Assembly (NCBI GenBank): GCA_964435115.1
Contig: CAYSYM010000012.1
Span: 1-64,000, forward strand
DNA: 64,000 bases
From: CAYSYM01 sp964435115
Lineage (GTDB): Bacteria > Chloroflexota > UBA6077 > CF-72
Reading direction: 5' to 3'
Position 1 is the first letter of the stretch, and every line of letters begins with the position of its first letter. The notes below the pieces were generated by a model. It was not told the origin of the DNA. It saw nothing but the letters and a program-made list of their open reading frames with translations, and did not search any database. The position numbers were made by a program, and so were the translations under genes. Positions 8,114 to 19,022 of this stretch are shown here, in pieces.

Positions 8114-8811
8114 CGGTCCGCTCCTCGCCCCACGTCCGGGACGGTGACGCCGGCCGGCGCGGGCGCCTGCTGGGCCCGGCGGACCGCGTCGAGCGCCGCC
8201 AGGTACGCCGGGATGAGGTGCGCCCGGCTCTGAGGAGGCACGCCCAGCACGCGCTCCGCCACCTCCCACGGGGTCACGCGGGCCGCCTGGCGCAGGGGGC
8301 GGCCGCGCAGCAGTTCTGCCAGGCACTGGCAGTAGGCGAGCAGGGTGGCGCAGGTCGAGGCGCGGTACTGCACCCCGGCGATGCGGCCGTCCGCGACCCG
8401 GAGAGCGAACTGGGCGACGCGCCCGCCCTCGCCGCGCTGCTCGAGCCCGACGCACGGCAGCGTGAGCCGGCGCACGCGGTCGGCGAGAGACGCGAGGTGG
8501 GCGTCCACGCCGCGGGCGCCCGGCGGGCGCTGCTCGCTCCCCGCCCCTGGCGCCGGGTCGGGATCGCCCTCGGCCAGACGTGGCGCGGCGGCCTCGGGAG
8601 CGGTGGGCCCGCTGCCGCAGCAGGCCGGACGATCCCGCCACCCTGCCGCGTCGCGGGCGCGGGCGGTGGGGAGGGAAGCGGCGGGGTACCCGTCGGCCAT
8701 GGCTGCGACCCCATGGTACCCGCTCGCGTGCACCGGGCGGCGACCCGGCGGGTACACGACCTGCGCCCGCACGGACGACCCAACCCGCGGGGGCTCGGCG
8801 AGGCGTGTCAT
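8110..8811 (-). CDS. NifU/IscU-N-like domain protein
   Basis: 233 residues. The first 100 are Pro/Ala-rich and probably disordered. The C-terminal half resembles the IscU/NifU scaffold fold: LPCVGLEQRGEGGRVAQFAL, then VQYRASTCATLLAYCQCLAELL, matching the two scaffold segments that carry the first two cluster cysteines. The third scaffold cysteine is not apparent, so cluster assembly is doubtful. It starts four bases after the proline dehydrogenase stop and overlaps the DsrE-like gene. A start closer to the folded domain cannot be excluded. The sulfur theme shared with the next gene supports a persulfide or Fe-S role, by inference. Confidence 0.62.
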   Translation of the reverse strand: MTRLAEPPRVGSSVRAQVVYPPGRRPVHASGYHGVAAMADGYPAASLPTARARDAAGWRDRPACCGSGPTAPEAAAPRLAEGDPDPAPGAGSEQRPPGARGVDAHLASLADRVRRLTLPCVGLEQRGEGGRVAQFALRVADGRIAGVQYRASTCATLLAYCQCLAELLRGRPLRQAARVTPWEVAERVLGVPPQSRAHLIPAYLAALDAVRRAQQAPAPAGVTVPDVGRGADR

Positions 8812-8815
8812 ATCC

Positions 8816-9784
8816 TCACTCCACCCCGAGCGCTCTGCCGGGGCGGCCATTGCGCCGCTGGGCGACGGCCTCGCGCAGCACCGCGCCGGCGAAGAAGGCG
8901 AGGTTGGCGGGCCGTTCCGCCAGGCGCCGCATGAGGTACGGGTACCACTGGCGCCCGTACGGCAGGTAGACGCGCACGTTGTAGCCCTGCCCCAGGAGCT
9001 GGTACTGGAGGTCACGCCGCACGCCAAAGAGCATCTGGAACTCGAAACGCTCCGGCCCGATCCGGTGGCGGCGGGCCAGCTCGCGCGTGTACTGGAGGAG
9101 GCGCGCGTCGTGGGTGGCGATGGCCGGGTAGTTGCCTTCCAGGAGCAGCCGCTCGGCCAGGCGGGCGAAGCTGGCGTCCACGTCGGCCTTGCGCGGCCAG
9201 GCAATCTCGGGTGGCTCGAGGTAGGCGCCCTTGCACAGGCGCACCCGCGCTCCCAGGCGCAAGACCCGCTCGAGGTCGGCTGCGGTGCGGTAGAGCGCAG
9301 CCTGGAGCACCACGCCGACATTGCGGTACCCCTCCGACCATAGCGCCTCGTGCACGTCGAGGGTGCGGTCAGTGTAGGCGGACGACTCCATGTCGATGCG
9401 CACGAACACGTTCCCACATGAGCGGGCGTGGTCGAGGATGGAGCGCAGGTTCTCCAGGCACAGCTCGCGGCGAATGTCCAGCCCCATCTGCGTCAGCTTG
9501 AGCGAGAGGTACGCCTCGAGTGGCGTCTGGGCGATCGCGTCGATGGCTGGCAGGTAGTCACGGGCGGCGACCCGCGCCCCGTCGACGGTGCGCACGTTCT
9601 CGCCCAGGTGGTCGAGCGAGACGGTCAGGCGCTGGGTGTTGAGCGCCTGGGCCACCGCGACGGCCTCGGCCAGGTCCTCGCCGGCGACGTAGCGCCAGGC
9701 GATGCCACGCAGCAGGTCGTGCCGCATGATGAGGCGGTAGATCGCCGGCTGATTGGCCAGGGTGAGCAGCGCGCCTTTGAGCAT
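8816..9784 (-). CDS. Proline dehydrogenase
   Basis: A 322-residue protein matching monofunctional proline dehydrogenase (PutB type). It has an N-terminal helical part, the FAD barrel with VFVRIDMESSAYTDRTLD, LCKGAYLEP, and the late YLPYGRQWYPYLMRRLAERPAN motif that binds proline. It oxidises proline to pyrroline-5-carboxylate and passes electrons to the membrane quinone pool. The ATG at 9784 gives the length usual for the family; a longer frame upstream has no support. A TATAGT box lies 28 bases before the start. It leads an operon with the NifU-like and DsrE-like genes, an unusual partnership. Confidence 0.9.
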   Translation of the reverse strand: MLKGALLTLANQPAIYRLIMRHDLLRGIAWRYVAGEDLAEAVAVAQALNTQRLTVSLDHLGENVRTVDGARVAARDYLPAIDAIAQTPLEAYLSLKLTQMGLDIRRELCLENLRSILDHARSCGNVFVRIDMESSAYTDRTLDVHEALWSEGYRNVGVVLQAALYRTAADLERVLRLGARVRLCKGAYLEPPEIAWPRKADVDASFARLAERLLLEGNYPAIATHDARLLQYTRELARRHRIGPERFEFQMLFGVRRDLQYQLLGQGYNVRVYLPYGRQWYPYLMRRLAERPANLAFFAGAVLREAVAQRRNGRPGRALGVE

Positions 9785-9811
9785 GCTCCGACCTCGCTCG
9801 CGCTCGGCAGC

Positions 9812-9817
9812 ACTATA
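9812..9817 (-). promoter_or_regulatory. -10 box of the proline dehydrogenase operon
   Basis: On the minus strand the hexamer reads TATAGT, 28 bases before the ATG. No convincing -35 box is present 17 bases upstream. Confidence 0.4.
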
Positions 9818-10008
9818 CACCCGCTGCGCGGGCTGACGGCCCTCCTGCTGGGCGGGTCGGCCCCTCAAGATCGGGCGGCGCGCTGCGCGCGCGGGCCGGC
9901 GCGGCGAGGTGACTTGCGCCAGCGGTGGAGTGGGGTGAGCCGCTCCCGCGCGCTGGACCCGCGCCGGCTGGGCCCGCCCGGCCTCGCAGGCAGCGAGGCT
10001 GCCAAACC

Positions 10009-13000
10009 TCAGCCCGGGTGCTTCGCCTGGTGGCGCCGGCGTGCCGGCCAGGCGGCGACGGCGAGCAGGCCGAGCACCGCGGCGAGCGAGGCGAGCGTGA
10101 CCCCGAGACCGACCCAGATGCTGGCCGGCTCGAAACGGAACACCACCTGGCTCGAGCCCGCCGGCACCTGCACCACCCGGAAGAGCAGGTCGCCGCGGAG
10201 CAGGGGGCGCTCCTGGCCGTCCACGTAGGCCCGCCAGCCGGGATAGAAGGTGTCGCTGAGCACCAGGAAGGCGTCCGCGGGCGTCGACACGCGCACCGCC
10301 ACCTCGCCCAAGTCGTACCGTTCCAGGTCGGCGCGTCCCCGCTCCAGCACGCCGCTGGCCGGGAGCGTGGGGGCGATGTCGGTGGCGGAAACGGCCTGGG
10401 CCAGCAGCACTGGCGGCGTGTCTCCGGCGAGGACCACCTCGCGGCGCGGGTCGAACGGCTCGCCTGCCATCACGTCGAGCGAAGTGCCGGGCGACGCGGC
10501 GAACCGGGCGCTGGGGACGAGGAAGGCCCGCGGGAAGGCGGCGGTGTTCTCGAGGATCGCCACACTCGTGTCGCGGTACACCTCGCGGTACTTGGTCTTC
10601 TGGCGGCCGAAGAGCTGGCGGGTGTTGCCGGCCGGATCGACGAGGGCGGCCCCGTAGAGGACGAACTCGCCGCGCGGCAGGAGGCTACGTACCTCCAGGG
10701 TTGTGCTGCCCTCGCCCCGCTCGAACGGCAGCCGGGCGAACGAGAGGAGCCGCGGCTCCGGCCGGCCGTCGCGGCCGAGCTCCGCGGCCTGCCCGGCGAC
10801 TTCGACGCGTTGGTGCTGCACCTTGGGCTGGACGAGCGGGTTGTCGAACGCCCACTCCATCGTGTCGCGGCCAGCCAGCAGCGGCCGCCGCTCGATCACC
10901 TCGTTCTTCGGGTCGCGGAGGATCACCTCCGCGACCGGGGTGTCCTGGGGAACCTCCACCGCGTTCACCAGCGCCGAGACGACCCGCAGCTCGGCAATCG
11001 CGAAGCCGGCCGGGACGGCGAACGTCTGGTCGCCGAGGGCGTTGCGGCCCGGCCCGCGCAGCAGTGGGTTCTGCGCGAGGTAGGTGACGCCGCCGTAGGC
11101 AGGCAGCGGCCCGTAGCGCGCGGGCTCGACCACGTAGCGGACGTTCCACAGGTCCAGCAGGTCGTCGTCGACGGCCTGGACACGCCGCAGGTAGTCGCGG
11201 TACCAGCGCGACTCGAGCGAGGAGTAGCCGTTGGCCGCTTGCACGGCGAGCGGCGCCAGGCGGTTGGGCGCCGTCTGCTCGAGCACCGGGGAGGTGAGCA
11301 CGCGCACCGGCTGGCCGCGCCGCGCGTCGTCGGCGACCAGGCGGGCGAGCGTCTGGGTGGCGGGCGAGGAGGCAGCGAGCGCGGCGAGCGTGTCACGCGG
11401 GTGGATGTTCCAGGAGAAGAGGAGCAGGTCGAGCGTGGTGGCGGCCACGAGCGCGGCCGGCCACCCGGGCCACGCGCGCGCCCGGACCCAGGGCCCGCTG
11501 CGCCAGGCATACAGGGCCAGCCCCAGAGCCGCCAGGCCGGCGAGGGAGCCGGCGACGCGGGGGTTGGCGAGGTCAGTGGCCCACAGGAGGCCGGCGTAGA
11601 CGTCGGCGGCCGTGAGCGGGTAGGAGTCACGTGGGAGGGTGAGGTACCACGCCTCGGCCAGGGCGCGCGCCGTCTCGGCCGCCCCGAGGAGCCAGGTGTG
11701 GGCGGCGGCCAGGCCGAGCGTGAGCGCCAGCGACGGGGCAAGAGCAAGCGCCAGGGGACGGAGGCGCCACGGGCGGGCGCCGACCGTGCCGGGCGCTCCG
11801 CGCGTCCTGTTCCGGGCGCTCAGCCCGGGGGCCGCATCGATACGAGCGTCTGGCAGACGGGGGCTCCCGGACTGAGCGCGCTCCTGGAGCCAGGCTAGCC
11901 CGTACGCCGCCAGCATCGCCAGGGCGAGCACGACCACCAGGGTGAAGCGGCCGGGGGCGCGCAGGCCGGAGAAGCCCGGTGCGAGCCAGAGCAGGCGGTG
12001 CAGGTTGAGCGGGCTGTACTGCCCGAGCGCCAGGAGCAGGGCCGGCAGGCCCAGCCCTACCCACAGCCACACCTCGCGGCGGCGGACGCGCGCCACGGCC
12101 AGCCCGGCCAGCACGAGGGGGGCGAGCCCGACGTAGAGGTACGATTCCCAGTGCGTCCACAGCCCCCACTGCCGGCCAGCCTGGTCACGGAAGATGAAGG
12201 GGAAGAGGAGCTGTAGCAGGCCGAAGGGTGTCAGGGAGTAGGCGGCCGAGTCGGCGTAGCTGAGGCCGCTGCCGCGGGGCGAGAAGCGCGCCAGCTCCGC
12301 CAGGGGCAGGAGCTGGACGGCGCCGAGGCCGACGCCAAGGATGGCCGCGGGGACGAAGACGACCAGCACCGCCCGGAGCCGCCCGTTCCAGCCGCCCGCG
12401 CCAGCCACTATGGGCCCAACCAGCCACCGGCCGAGGCCGTAGGCGGAAATGGTGAGCAGGTCGATCGCCAGGATCTGCGTGTGCAGCCCGAGGCTGGCCA
12501 GGCCGACGGCGAGGGCCATCAGCGACGCCCACTGCAGGCGCCGGCGGCCGGCCGAACGGAGGCCGTGCTCCGCCAGCGCCAGGGCGAGCGGGAGCCAGGC
12601 GGCCGTGCGCACGACGTTCTCGTGCTGGATCTGCGCCTGCAGGAAGCTCCCCAGCGTGAAGGTGACCCCGGCGAGCGCCGACGCGGTGCGCGGGAGGCGC
12701 CAGGCGCGGGCGAGCGCGTAGGTACCGACCGCGGCGACGAAGAGGTGCAGCAGCCGCAAGGCGACGAGCGCGCGGTCGGGTGGCAGGGTGAGGAGCGCTA
12801 GCAGGACGGGCGGGTAGGCCAGGCCAATCTCGCCGTCGGCGAAGATGGGGTAGCCGCCGAAGAGCGTTGGCGCCCAGAGCGGCAGCCGGCCGGCCTGGAG
12901 CTGGCTGGCGGCCCAGGCCATCAGCGGGTAGTAGAAGACGCCCGTGTCGCGCTCGTAGGCGACCACACCGGCCAGCAGGCTATCGCCGAGCGACAGGCCC

Positions 13001-13125
13001 GCGGCGAGCAGCAGCGCGGCAGCCGAGAGGAAGAGAGGGCCCCGGCCAGCGCGCCCGCCCCGCGTGCTGAGGGCGGTGGGGGCGTGCGTCGGGCCAGGAG
13101 CGGCGGCGTCGGGTGCGGCCTGCAC
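10009..13125 (-). CDS. YfhO-family large membrane protein
   Basis: 1038 residues. The first half has about a dozen hydrophobic helices, and the first loop carries the family features YPLMAWAASQLQAGRLPLW and GGYPIFADGE. The C-terminal 350 residues are extracellular and end with a last helix (IWVGLGVTLASLAAVLGLLA). YfhO proteins belong to the GT-C glycosyltransferase-like superfamily and are thought to act in lipid-linked sugar transfer or cell-envelope polymer glycosylation. The donor and acceptor are unknown here. No partner gene lies next to it. The length is at the upper end for the family. Confidence 0.82.
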   Translation of the reverse strand: MQAAPDAAAPGPTHAPTALSTRGGRAGRGPLFLSAAALLLAAGLSLGDSLLAGVVAYERDTGVFYYPLMAWAASQLQAGRLPLWAPTLFGGYPIFADGEIGLAYPPVLLALLTLPPDRALVALRLLHLFVAAVGTYALARAWRLPRTASALAGVTFTLGSFLQAQIQHENVVRTAAWLPLALALAEHGLRSAGRRRLQWASLMALAVGLASLGLHTQILAIDLLTISAYGLGRWLVGPIVAGAGGWNGRLRAVLVVFVPAAILGVGLGAVQLLPLAELARFSPRGSGLSYADSAAYSLTPFGLLQLLFPFIFRDQAGRQWGLWTHWESYLYVGLAPLVLAGLAVARVRRREVWLWVGLGLPALLLALGQYSPLNLHRLLWLAPGFSGLRAPGRFTLVVVLALAMLAAYGLAWLQERAQSGSPRLPDARIDAAPGLSARNRTRGAPGTVGARPWRLRPLALALAPSLALTLGLAAAHTWLLGAAETARALAEAWYLTLPRDSYPLTAADVYAGLLWATDLANPRVAGSLAGLAALGLALYAWRSGPWVRARAWPGWPAALVAATTLDLLLFSWNIHPRDTLAALAASSPATQTLARLVADDARRGQPVRVLTSPVLEQTAPNRLAPLAVQAANGYSSLESRWYRDYLRRVQAVDDDLLDLWNVRYVVEPARYGPLPAYGGVTYLAQNPLLRGPGRNALGDQTFAVPAGFAIAELRVVSALVNAVEVPQDTPVAEVILRDPKNEVIERRPLLAGRDTMEWAFDNPLVQPKVQHQRVEVAGQAAELGRDGRPEPRLLSFARLPFERGEGSTTLEVRSLLPRGEFVLYGAALVDPAGNTRQLFGRQKTKYREVYRDTSVAILENTAAFPRAFLVPSARFAASPGTSLDVMAGEPFDPRREVVLAGDTPPVLLAQAVSATDIAPTLPASGVLERGRADLERYDLGEVAVRVSTPADAFLVLSDTFYPGWRAYVDGQERPLLRGDLLFRVVQVPAGSSQVVFRFEPASIWVGLGVTLASLAAVLGLLAVAAWPARRRHQAKHPG

Positions 13126-13509
13126 GTTGAGCGGCGGTTCCTTTCGGCAAGCGCTCAGCAGGCGGGCCAGCGTTCAACCCTCACGCCAGGCACGTGCAGC
13201 CCGCGTGCTGAGCGGTGGAGGACACGCAGCGCGCAGCGCTGGAGATCGTCCCTCCACACCTGCCCTGCCGGCAGGCGACTGCATTCTACGCGCCACGTCT
13301 GCCCGACGAACGGGCGGGCCGGGGCGAGGGCGTGTCCCGGGCACGCCGGCGGCTCTCCCGCGACTCTGGGCGGAGCGCCGGGTGCGTGGCGCGGGGGAGA
13401 CGGCTGCGTCGCCGCGCCCAGCAGGACCACGACAGCGCACGTCGCAGCCGCACCACGGAGCGAGAAGCCTCACCGGCGCGAAACCGTGCCAGACGTAGGC
13501 CGACTGGCT
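13126..13509. other. Intergenic region without a supported gene
   Basis: About 385 bases between the YfhO start and the DUF971 promoter. Open frames exist on both strands, but they are Arg/Pro/Ala-rich and overlap one another with no recognisable motif, so none is called. Confidence 0.55.
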
Positions 13510-13515
13510 TAGCCT
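13510..13515 (+). promoter_or_regulatory. -10 box (TAGCCT) for a probably leaderless transcript
   Basis: TAGCCT ends nine bases before the ATG at 13525 (six before an in-frame GTG at 13522). There is no ribosome-binding site, so transcription would begin almost at the start codon. Confidence 0.4.
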
Positions 13516-13524
13516 TTGGGCGTG

Positions 13525-13872
13525 ATGGTCGACGAGCGGGACCTCCCACAGGGGGCCACGACCCCGGTCGAGGTGGAGCTGGACCGAGAAGGCCGTCGCC
13601 TCCGCTTCACCTGGGTGGACGGTCGGCGCAGTGACTATGACTGGGAGTACCTGCGCTGGCGCTGCCCGTGCGCCTGGTGCTCGGGCGAGGGTGGCCGCCC
13701 GGGCACGCTGGAGAGCCGCACCTCACTCACGCCGGACGAGACCGAGATGGACGACGTGGAGCTCGTGGGCCGGTACGCCATCCAGCCGACCTGGAAGGAC
13801 GGCCATGACAGCGGCATCTACACATTCCGCGCCCTGCGCGTGCTCGCCGAGCAGGACAGGCTGCTCACCTAG
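13525..13872 (+). CDS. DUF971 protein (gamma-butyrobetaine hydroxylase N-domain-like)
   Basis: A 115-residue protein. It shows the DUF971 pattern: a beta-rich start (LRFTWVDGRRSDYDWEYLRWRCPCAWC), the CPCAWC cysteine motif and the end block GRYAIQPTWKDGHDSGIYTFRALR. Members are found as the metal-binding N-domain of carnitine-synthesis hydroxylases and, as here, alone next to Fe-S or general metabolism genes. The role of stand-alone members is not established. The ATG at 13525 is chosen; TTG at 13516 and GTG at 13522 are alternatives. Confidence 0.82.
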   Translation: MVDERDLPQGATTPVEVELDREGRRLRFTWVDGRRSDYDWEYLRWRCPCAWCSGEGGRPGTLESRTSLTPDETEMDDVELVGRYAIQPTWKDGHDSGIYTFRALRVLAEQDRLLT

Positions 13873-13981
13873 CCGCCCGGCGCTTCGCCCTGCGTCCTCC
13901 TCGCAGGTGACGCACCCGGGCCACGCTGCCAAGGCGGCGGGCTGGGCCGCGGGCCGCATGCGCTGCGCCTGATCGTCCGCG

Positions 13982-14260
13982 ATGGTCTTCTTCTACGAGA
14001 TCCTGTTCGTCGTCGCCGCCGTCGCGGCGGCCATCCTGGGCGAGCGGTGGAACCGCACGGCCGCCCTGCTGTTCCTGCTCGCCTGGTGGGCACTCGTGGC
14101 GCTGGGCTACGCCAGCTTTGGCGCACGGTTGGCCGCGGGTGGGGTGGACGAAGAAGAGAGCCGCTGGTACCGCGACGCCCGGGACGGTCTGAGGCACCTC
14201 CGGCTCCTGTTCGGCCTCGCCAGCGCGGTCGCGCTGGTCTGGCGCCTGGCGGCCGGCTGA
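13982..14260 (+). CDS. Small two-helix membrane protein, function unknown
   Basis: 92 residues. Two hydrophobic helices near the N-terminus (residues 3-19 and 26-46) are followed by an acidic/basic stretch (EEESRWYRDARDG) and a third hydrophobic segment at the end. I do not recognise the family. It lies between the DUF971 gene and lon on the same strand and has weak ribosome-binding signals. Confidence 0.55.
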   Translation: MVFFYEILFVVAAVAAAILGERWNRTAALLFLLAWWALVALGYASFGARLAAGGVDEEESRWYRDARDGLRHLRLLFGLASAVALVWRLAAG

Positions 14261-14323
14261 CACCCGCGCCCTTGGCCCTGCGCCTCGCCGTCCCCGCCAG
14301 AGAGCCAGGCCGGCCGATTCTGT

Positions 14324-14329
14324 TAGCCT
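14324..14329 (+). promoter_or_regulatory. Extended -10 box for lon
   Basis: TGT-TAGCCT (TGn plus hexamer) lies 11 bases before the GTG at 14341. It is the same TAGCCT hexamer seen before the DUF971 gene. Confidence 0.4.
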
Positions 14330-14340
14330 GAGGCAGGCAC

Positions 14341-16853
<2,513 letters not shown>

Positions 16854-16857
<4 letters not shown>

Positions 16858-17942
16858 GCGAGGTCCGCCTGGCCGGCTCGAACGGCCACGTCCCTGGCAT
16901 TCGCGTCGGCCACTGGAGTGACCCGGAGGCGGCGACCGGCTGCAGCGTGGTGCTGTGCGAAGCCGGCGCCGTGGGTGGGGTCGACGTGCGGGGCGCGGCG
17001 CCCGGTACGCGCGAAACCGACCTGCTGCGGCCGGGCAGCCTCGTCGAGCGCGTGCACGCGGTCGTCCTGAGCGGTGGCTCGGCGTTCGGGCTGGAGAGCG
17101 CGACTGGGGCGGTGCGCTACCTCGAAGAGCGGGGCATCGGCTTCCCCACGCCGGCTGGCCCGGTACCGATCGTGCCGGCGGCGGTCCTGTTTGACCTCGC
17201 CATCGGCCGGGCCGACGTGCGGCCGAACGCCGCGGCCGGCTACGCCGCCTGCCTGGCCGCCACGGCCGCCGTAGCCGAGGGCAGCGTGGGGGCGGGAACG
17301 GGCGCGACGGTGGGGAAGTGGGCCGGGCTCGAGCACGTGGCGAAGGGCGGCATGGGCACGGCTTCCAGGACCCTGCCGGATGGGACGGTGGTGGGCGCGC
17401 TGGTGGCGGTGAACGCCGTGGGCAGCATCTACGACCCGAAGACCGGTGCGCTGGTCGCCGGCCCGGCGGCGGGCGCAACGTCAGCCCCCCTTGGGCTCGC
17501 CGGGACCAGCACCACACTGGGCGTGGTCGCTACGACCGCGCCCCTGGACAAGGCCGGCGCGAACCGGCTGGCGGCCCTGGCCCACGATGGGTTCGCGCTT
17601 GCCATTCGACCCGCCCACACGGCGTACGATGGCGATGTCATCTTCGCCCTCTCCCTCCCGGCTGCGCGGACGACGGCCGCCGACCCGGTGCTGCTCGCGA
17701 CCAGTGCAGTGGACGCCGTAGTGGAGGCGATCCTGCGCGCGGTGCGCCGCGCGATGGCCCGGGACGGTGTGCTGGAGGTGGACCCGCGGTTGGCCTCGAC
17801 GGGACTGACGCAGCCGGGTCCGCCCGCCCGGCCGGCGGCCGACCCTGTGTCTTCACTACGGAGTGGGCAGGCCGTTCCGGCCACGGGCCTGGGAGACCGT
17901 GGGAGAGCCAGGCCGCCCACCCCGGAGCCGCGCCCGCGTTGA
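16854..17942 (+). CDS. P1/S58-family peptidase (DmpA/NylC-like)
   Basis: 362 residues of an N-terminal-nucleophile hydrolase. Recognisable parts are PGIRVGHWSDPEAATGCSVV at the start, VHAVVLSGGSAFGLESA, and the late STTLGVVATTAPLDKAGANRLA block. In relatives the chain cuts itself at this last block to expose a Thr or Ser nucleophile; here the residue before the candidate Thr is Ser rather than the common Asn. Members are beta-aminopeptidases or nylon-oligomer hydrolases. The GTG start overlaps the lon stop (GTGA), indicating coupled translation. The last 45 residues are Pro/Arg-rich and have no family counterpart. Confidence 0.85.
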
Positions 17943-17967
17943 CCGGGCGTTTACAGCGTGCTACGCG
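17939..17967 (+). promoter_or_regulatory. Possible promoter for hsp20
   Basis: TTGACC (17939-17944), a 17-base spacer, then TACGCG. The -35 box is good and the -10 box is weak. It would give a leader of about 210 bases. No CIRCE-type inverted repeat was found. Confidence 0.25.
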
Positions 17968-18186
17968 AGGCGCAACGCCGTGCGTCGAGACTGGAGCCCG
18001 GGTCGAGACTCCGCGGCCGGGCTGGCACGGGCTCTGCCGGACGCCAGGCGTGGCGTCTCGGCGCGCGGGCAGCCGCTCCCGAGGAAGGAGGTGAGGGTCG
18101 GCAGACTGGAGCGCGTGTCTGCCCGCCCGGCGCCACGGACTGCAGAGGCGGCCGACCCGCAGTAGCTGCGAAGGAGGAGAAACCAT

Positions 18187-18693
18187 ATGCCGGAGCAATC
18201 GATGGCGCCCGTGAAGGATGGCCGGGGCCAGCTCAGCCGGTGGGACCCCGGCGCGCTCTTCGACGAGATCCAGTCGGAGATGGAGCGGTTCTGGAACCGC
18301 TGGCCCATGCTGGGCCCGTGGCCGCTCGTCCGTCCCCTCCGCCGGATTGGGCTCGCTCCCACCACCTGGGCGCCCCGGATGGACGTCTACGAGAAGGACA
18401 ACAACCTCGTCGTGAAGGCTGAGCTGCCCGGCATCAGGAAGGAAGACGTGGCAGTCGAGCTGGACGAGGGCGACCTGGTGATCCGGGGCGAGAGCAAGGG
18501 CGAGAGCGAGGTGAAGGAGGAGAACTTCTACCGTATGGAGCGGACGTTCGGCAGCTTCTACCGACGCCTGCCGCTGCCGTTCGAGGCGCAGCCTGACCGG
18601 GTAGAGGCAACTTTCGCCGACGGGATCCTGGAGGTCCGCGTGCCGAGGCCGGCCGAGGCCAAGCCGGCTGCCCGGAAGATCCAGGTGAAGTAA
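18187..18693 (+). CDS. Small heat-shock protein Hsp20
   Basis: 168 residues. The alpha-crystallin domain runs from about residue 60 (PRMDVYEKDNNLVVKAELPG) to 155 and contains GIRKEDVAVELDEGDLVIRG and GSFYRRLPLPF. The N-terminal 55 residues include WDPGALFDEIQSEMERFWNRW, typical of bacterial Hsp20. It is an ATP-independent holdase that keeps unfolding proteins soluble in the cytosol. A strong AAGGAGGAG site precedes the ATG. A terminator hairpin follows directly, so it ends its own transcript. Closeness to lon fits a stress-response role. Confidence 0.95.
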   Translation: MPEQSMAPVKDGRGQLSRWDPGALFDEIQSEMERFWNRWPMLGPWPLVRPLRRIGLAPTTWAPRMDVYEKDNNLVVKAELPGIRKEDVAVELDEGDLVIRGESKGESEVKEENFYRMERTFGSFYRRLPLPFEAQPDRVEATFADGILEVRVPRPAEAKPAARKIQVK

Positions 18694-18697
18694 GCGC

Positions 18698-18734
18698 GAT
18701 GCGCTGGCGGGCCGTCCGGGCTCGCCAGCGCATC
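18698..18734 (+). terminator. Terminator hairpin after hsp20
   Basis: GATGCGCTGGCG (18698-18709) pairs perfectly with CGCCAGCGCATC (18723-18734), with further G/C pairing in the loop. It starts four bases after the stop codon. The T-tract is only CTTGG. Confidence 0.7.
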
Positions 18735-18821
18735 CTTGGCCGAAACGTCGAGCCGCGGACGGCGCACTCCCCGCGGTGCGCGGTAGGTCCGACTTGACGG
18801 GGTGGGGGTGGAGCATCCAGC

Positions 18822-19022
18822 ATGGCGGCGATGCGGGACGCTGCGCCGCGCTCGGCGGGGCTGGCCCCCGGGCCACGCGGAGAGGAGCGCCGCTCGGGCC
18901 AGGATGGGATGGGTGAGGAGCCGGTCCAGGCAGCCCGAGAAGACGTGCGGAAGCTGGTGGACGCGGTGCGCCGGGCGCGTCCGGCGCCAGAGGTGGAGCC
19001 GGCGTTCGTGTTCCGCGCATGA
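18822..19022 (+). CDS. Short protein coupled to the amidase, GatC-like tail
   Basis: 66 residues, mostly charged. The last 30 (VRKLVDAVRRARPAPEVEPAFVFRA) recall the C-terminus of GatC-type subunits, which end in a similar VEPA-FR motif and wrap around their amidase partner. The stop overlaps the amidase start (ATGA). The N-terminal half does not look like GatC, so this may be a decayed subunit or a different small partner. The start codon is uncertain. Confidence 0.4.
   Translation: MAAMRDAAPRSAGLAPGPRGEERRSGQDGMGEEPVQAAREDVRKLVDAVRRARPAPEVEPAFVFRA

Noticed and set aside
9925..11898. 657-codon plus-strand frame opposite the YfhO gene
   Set aside because: Composition is Arg/Gly/Glu-rich with no hydrophobic core; the minus-strand gene has clear membrane helices and family motifs.
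17943..18186. CIRCE element before hsp20
   Set aside because: No 9-bp inverted repeat with the CIRCE sequence is present; only a weak promoter is suggested.
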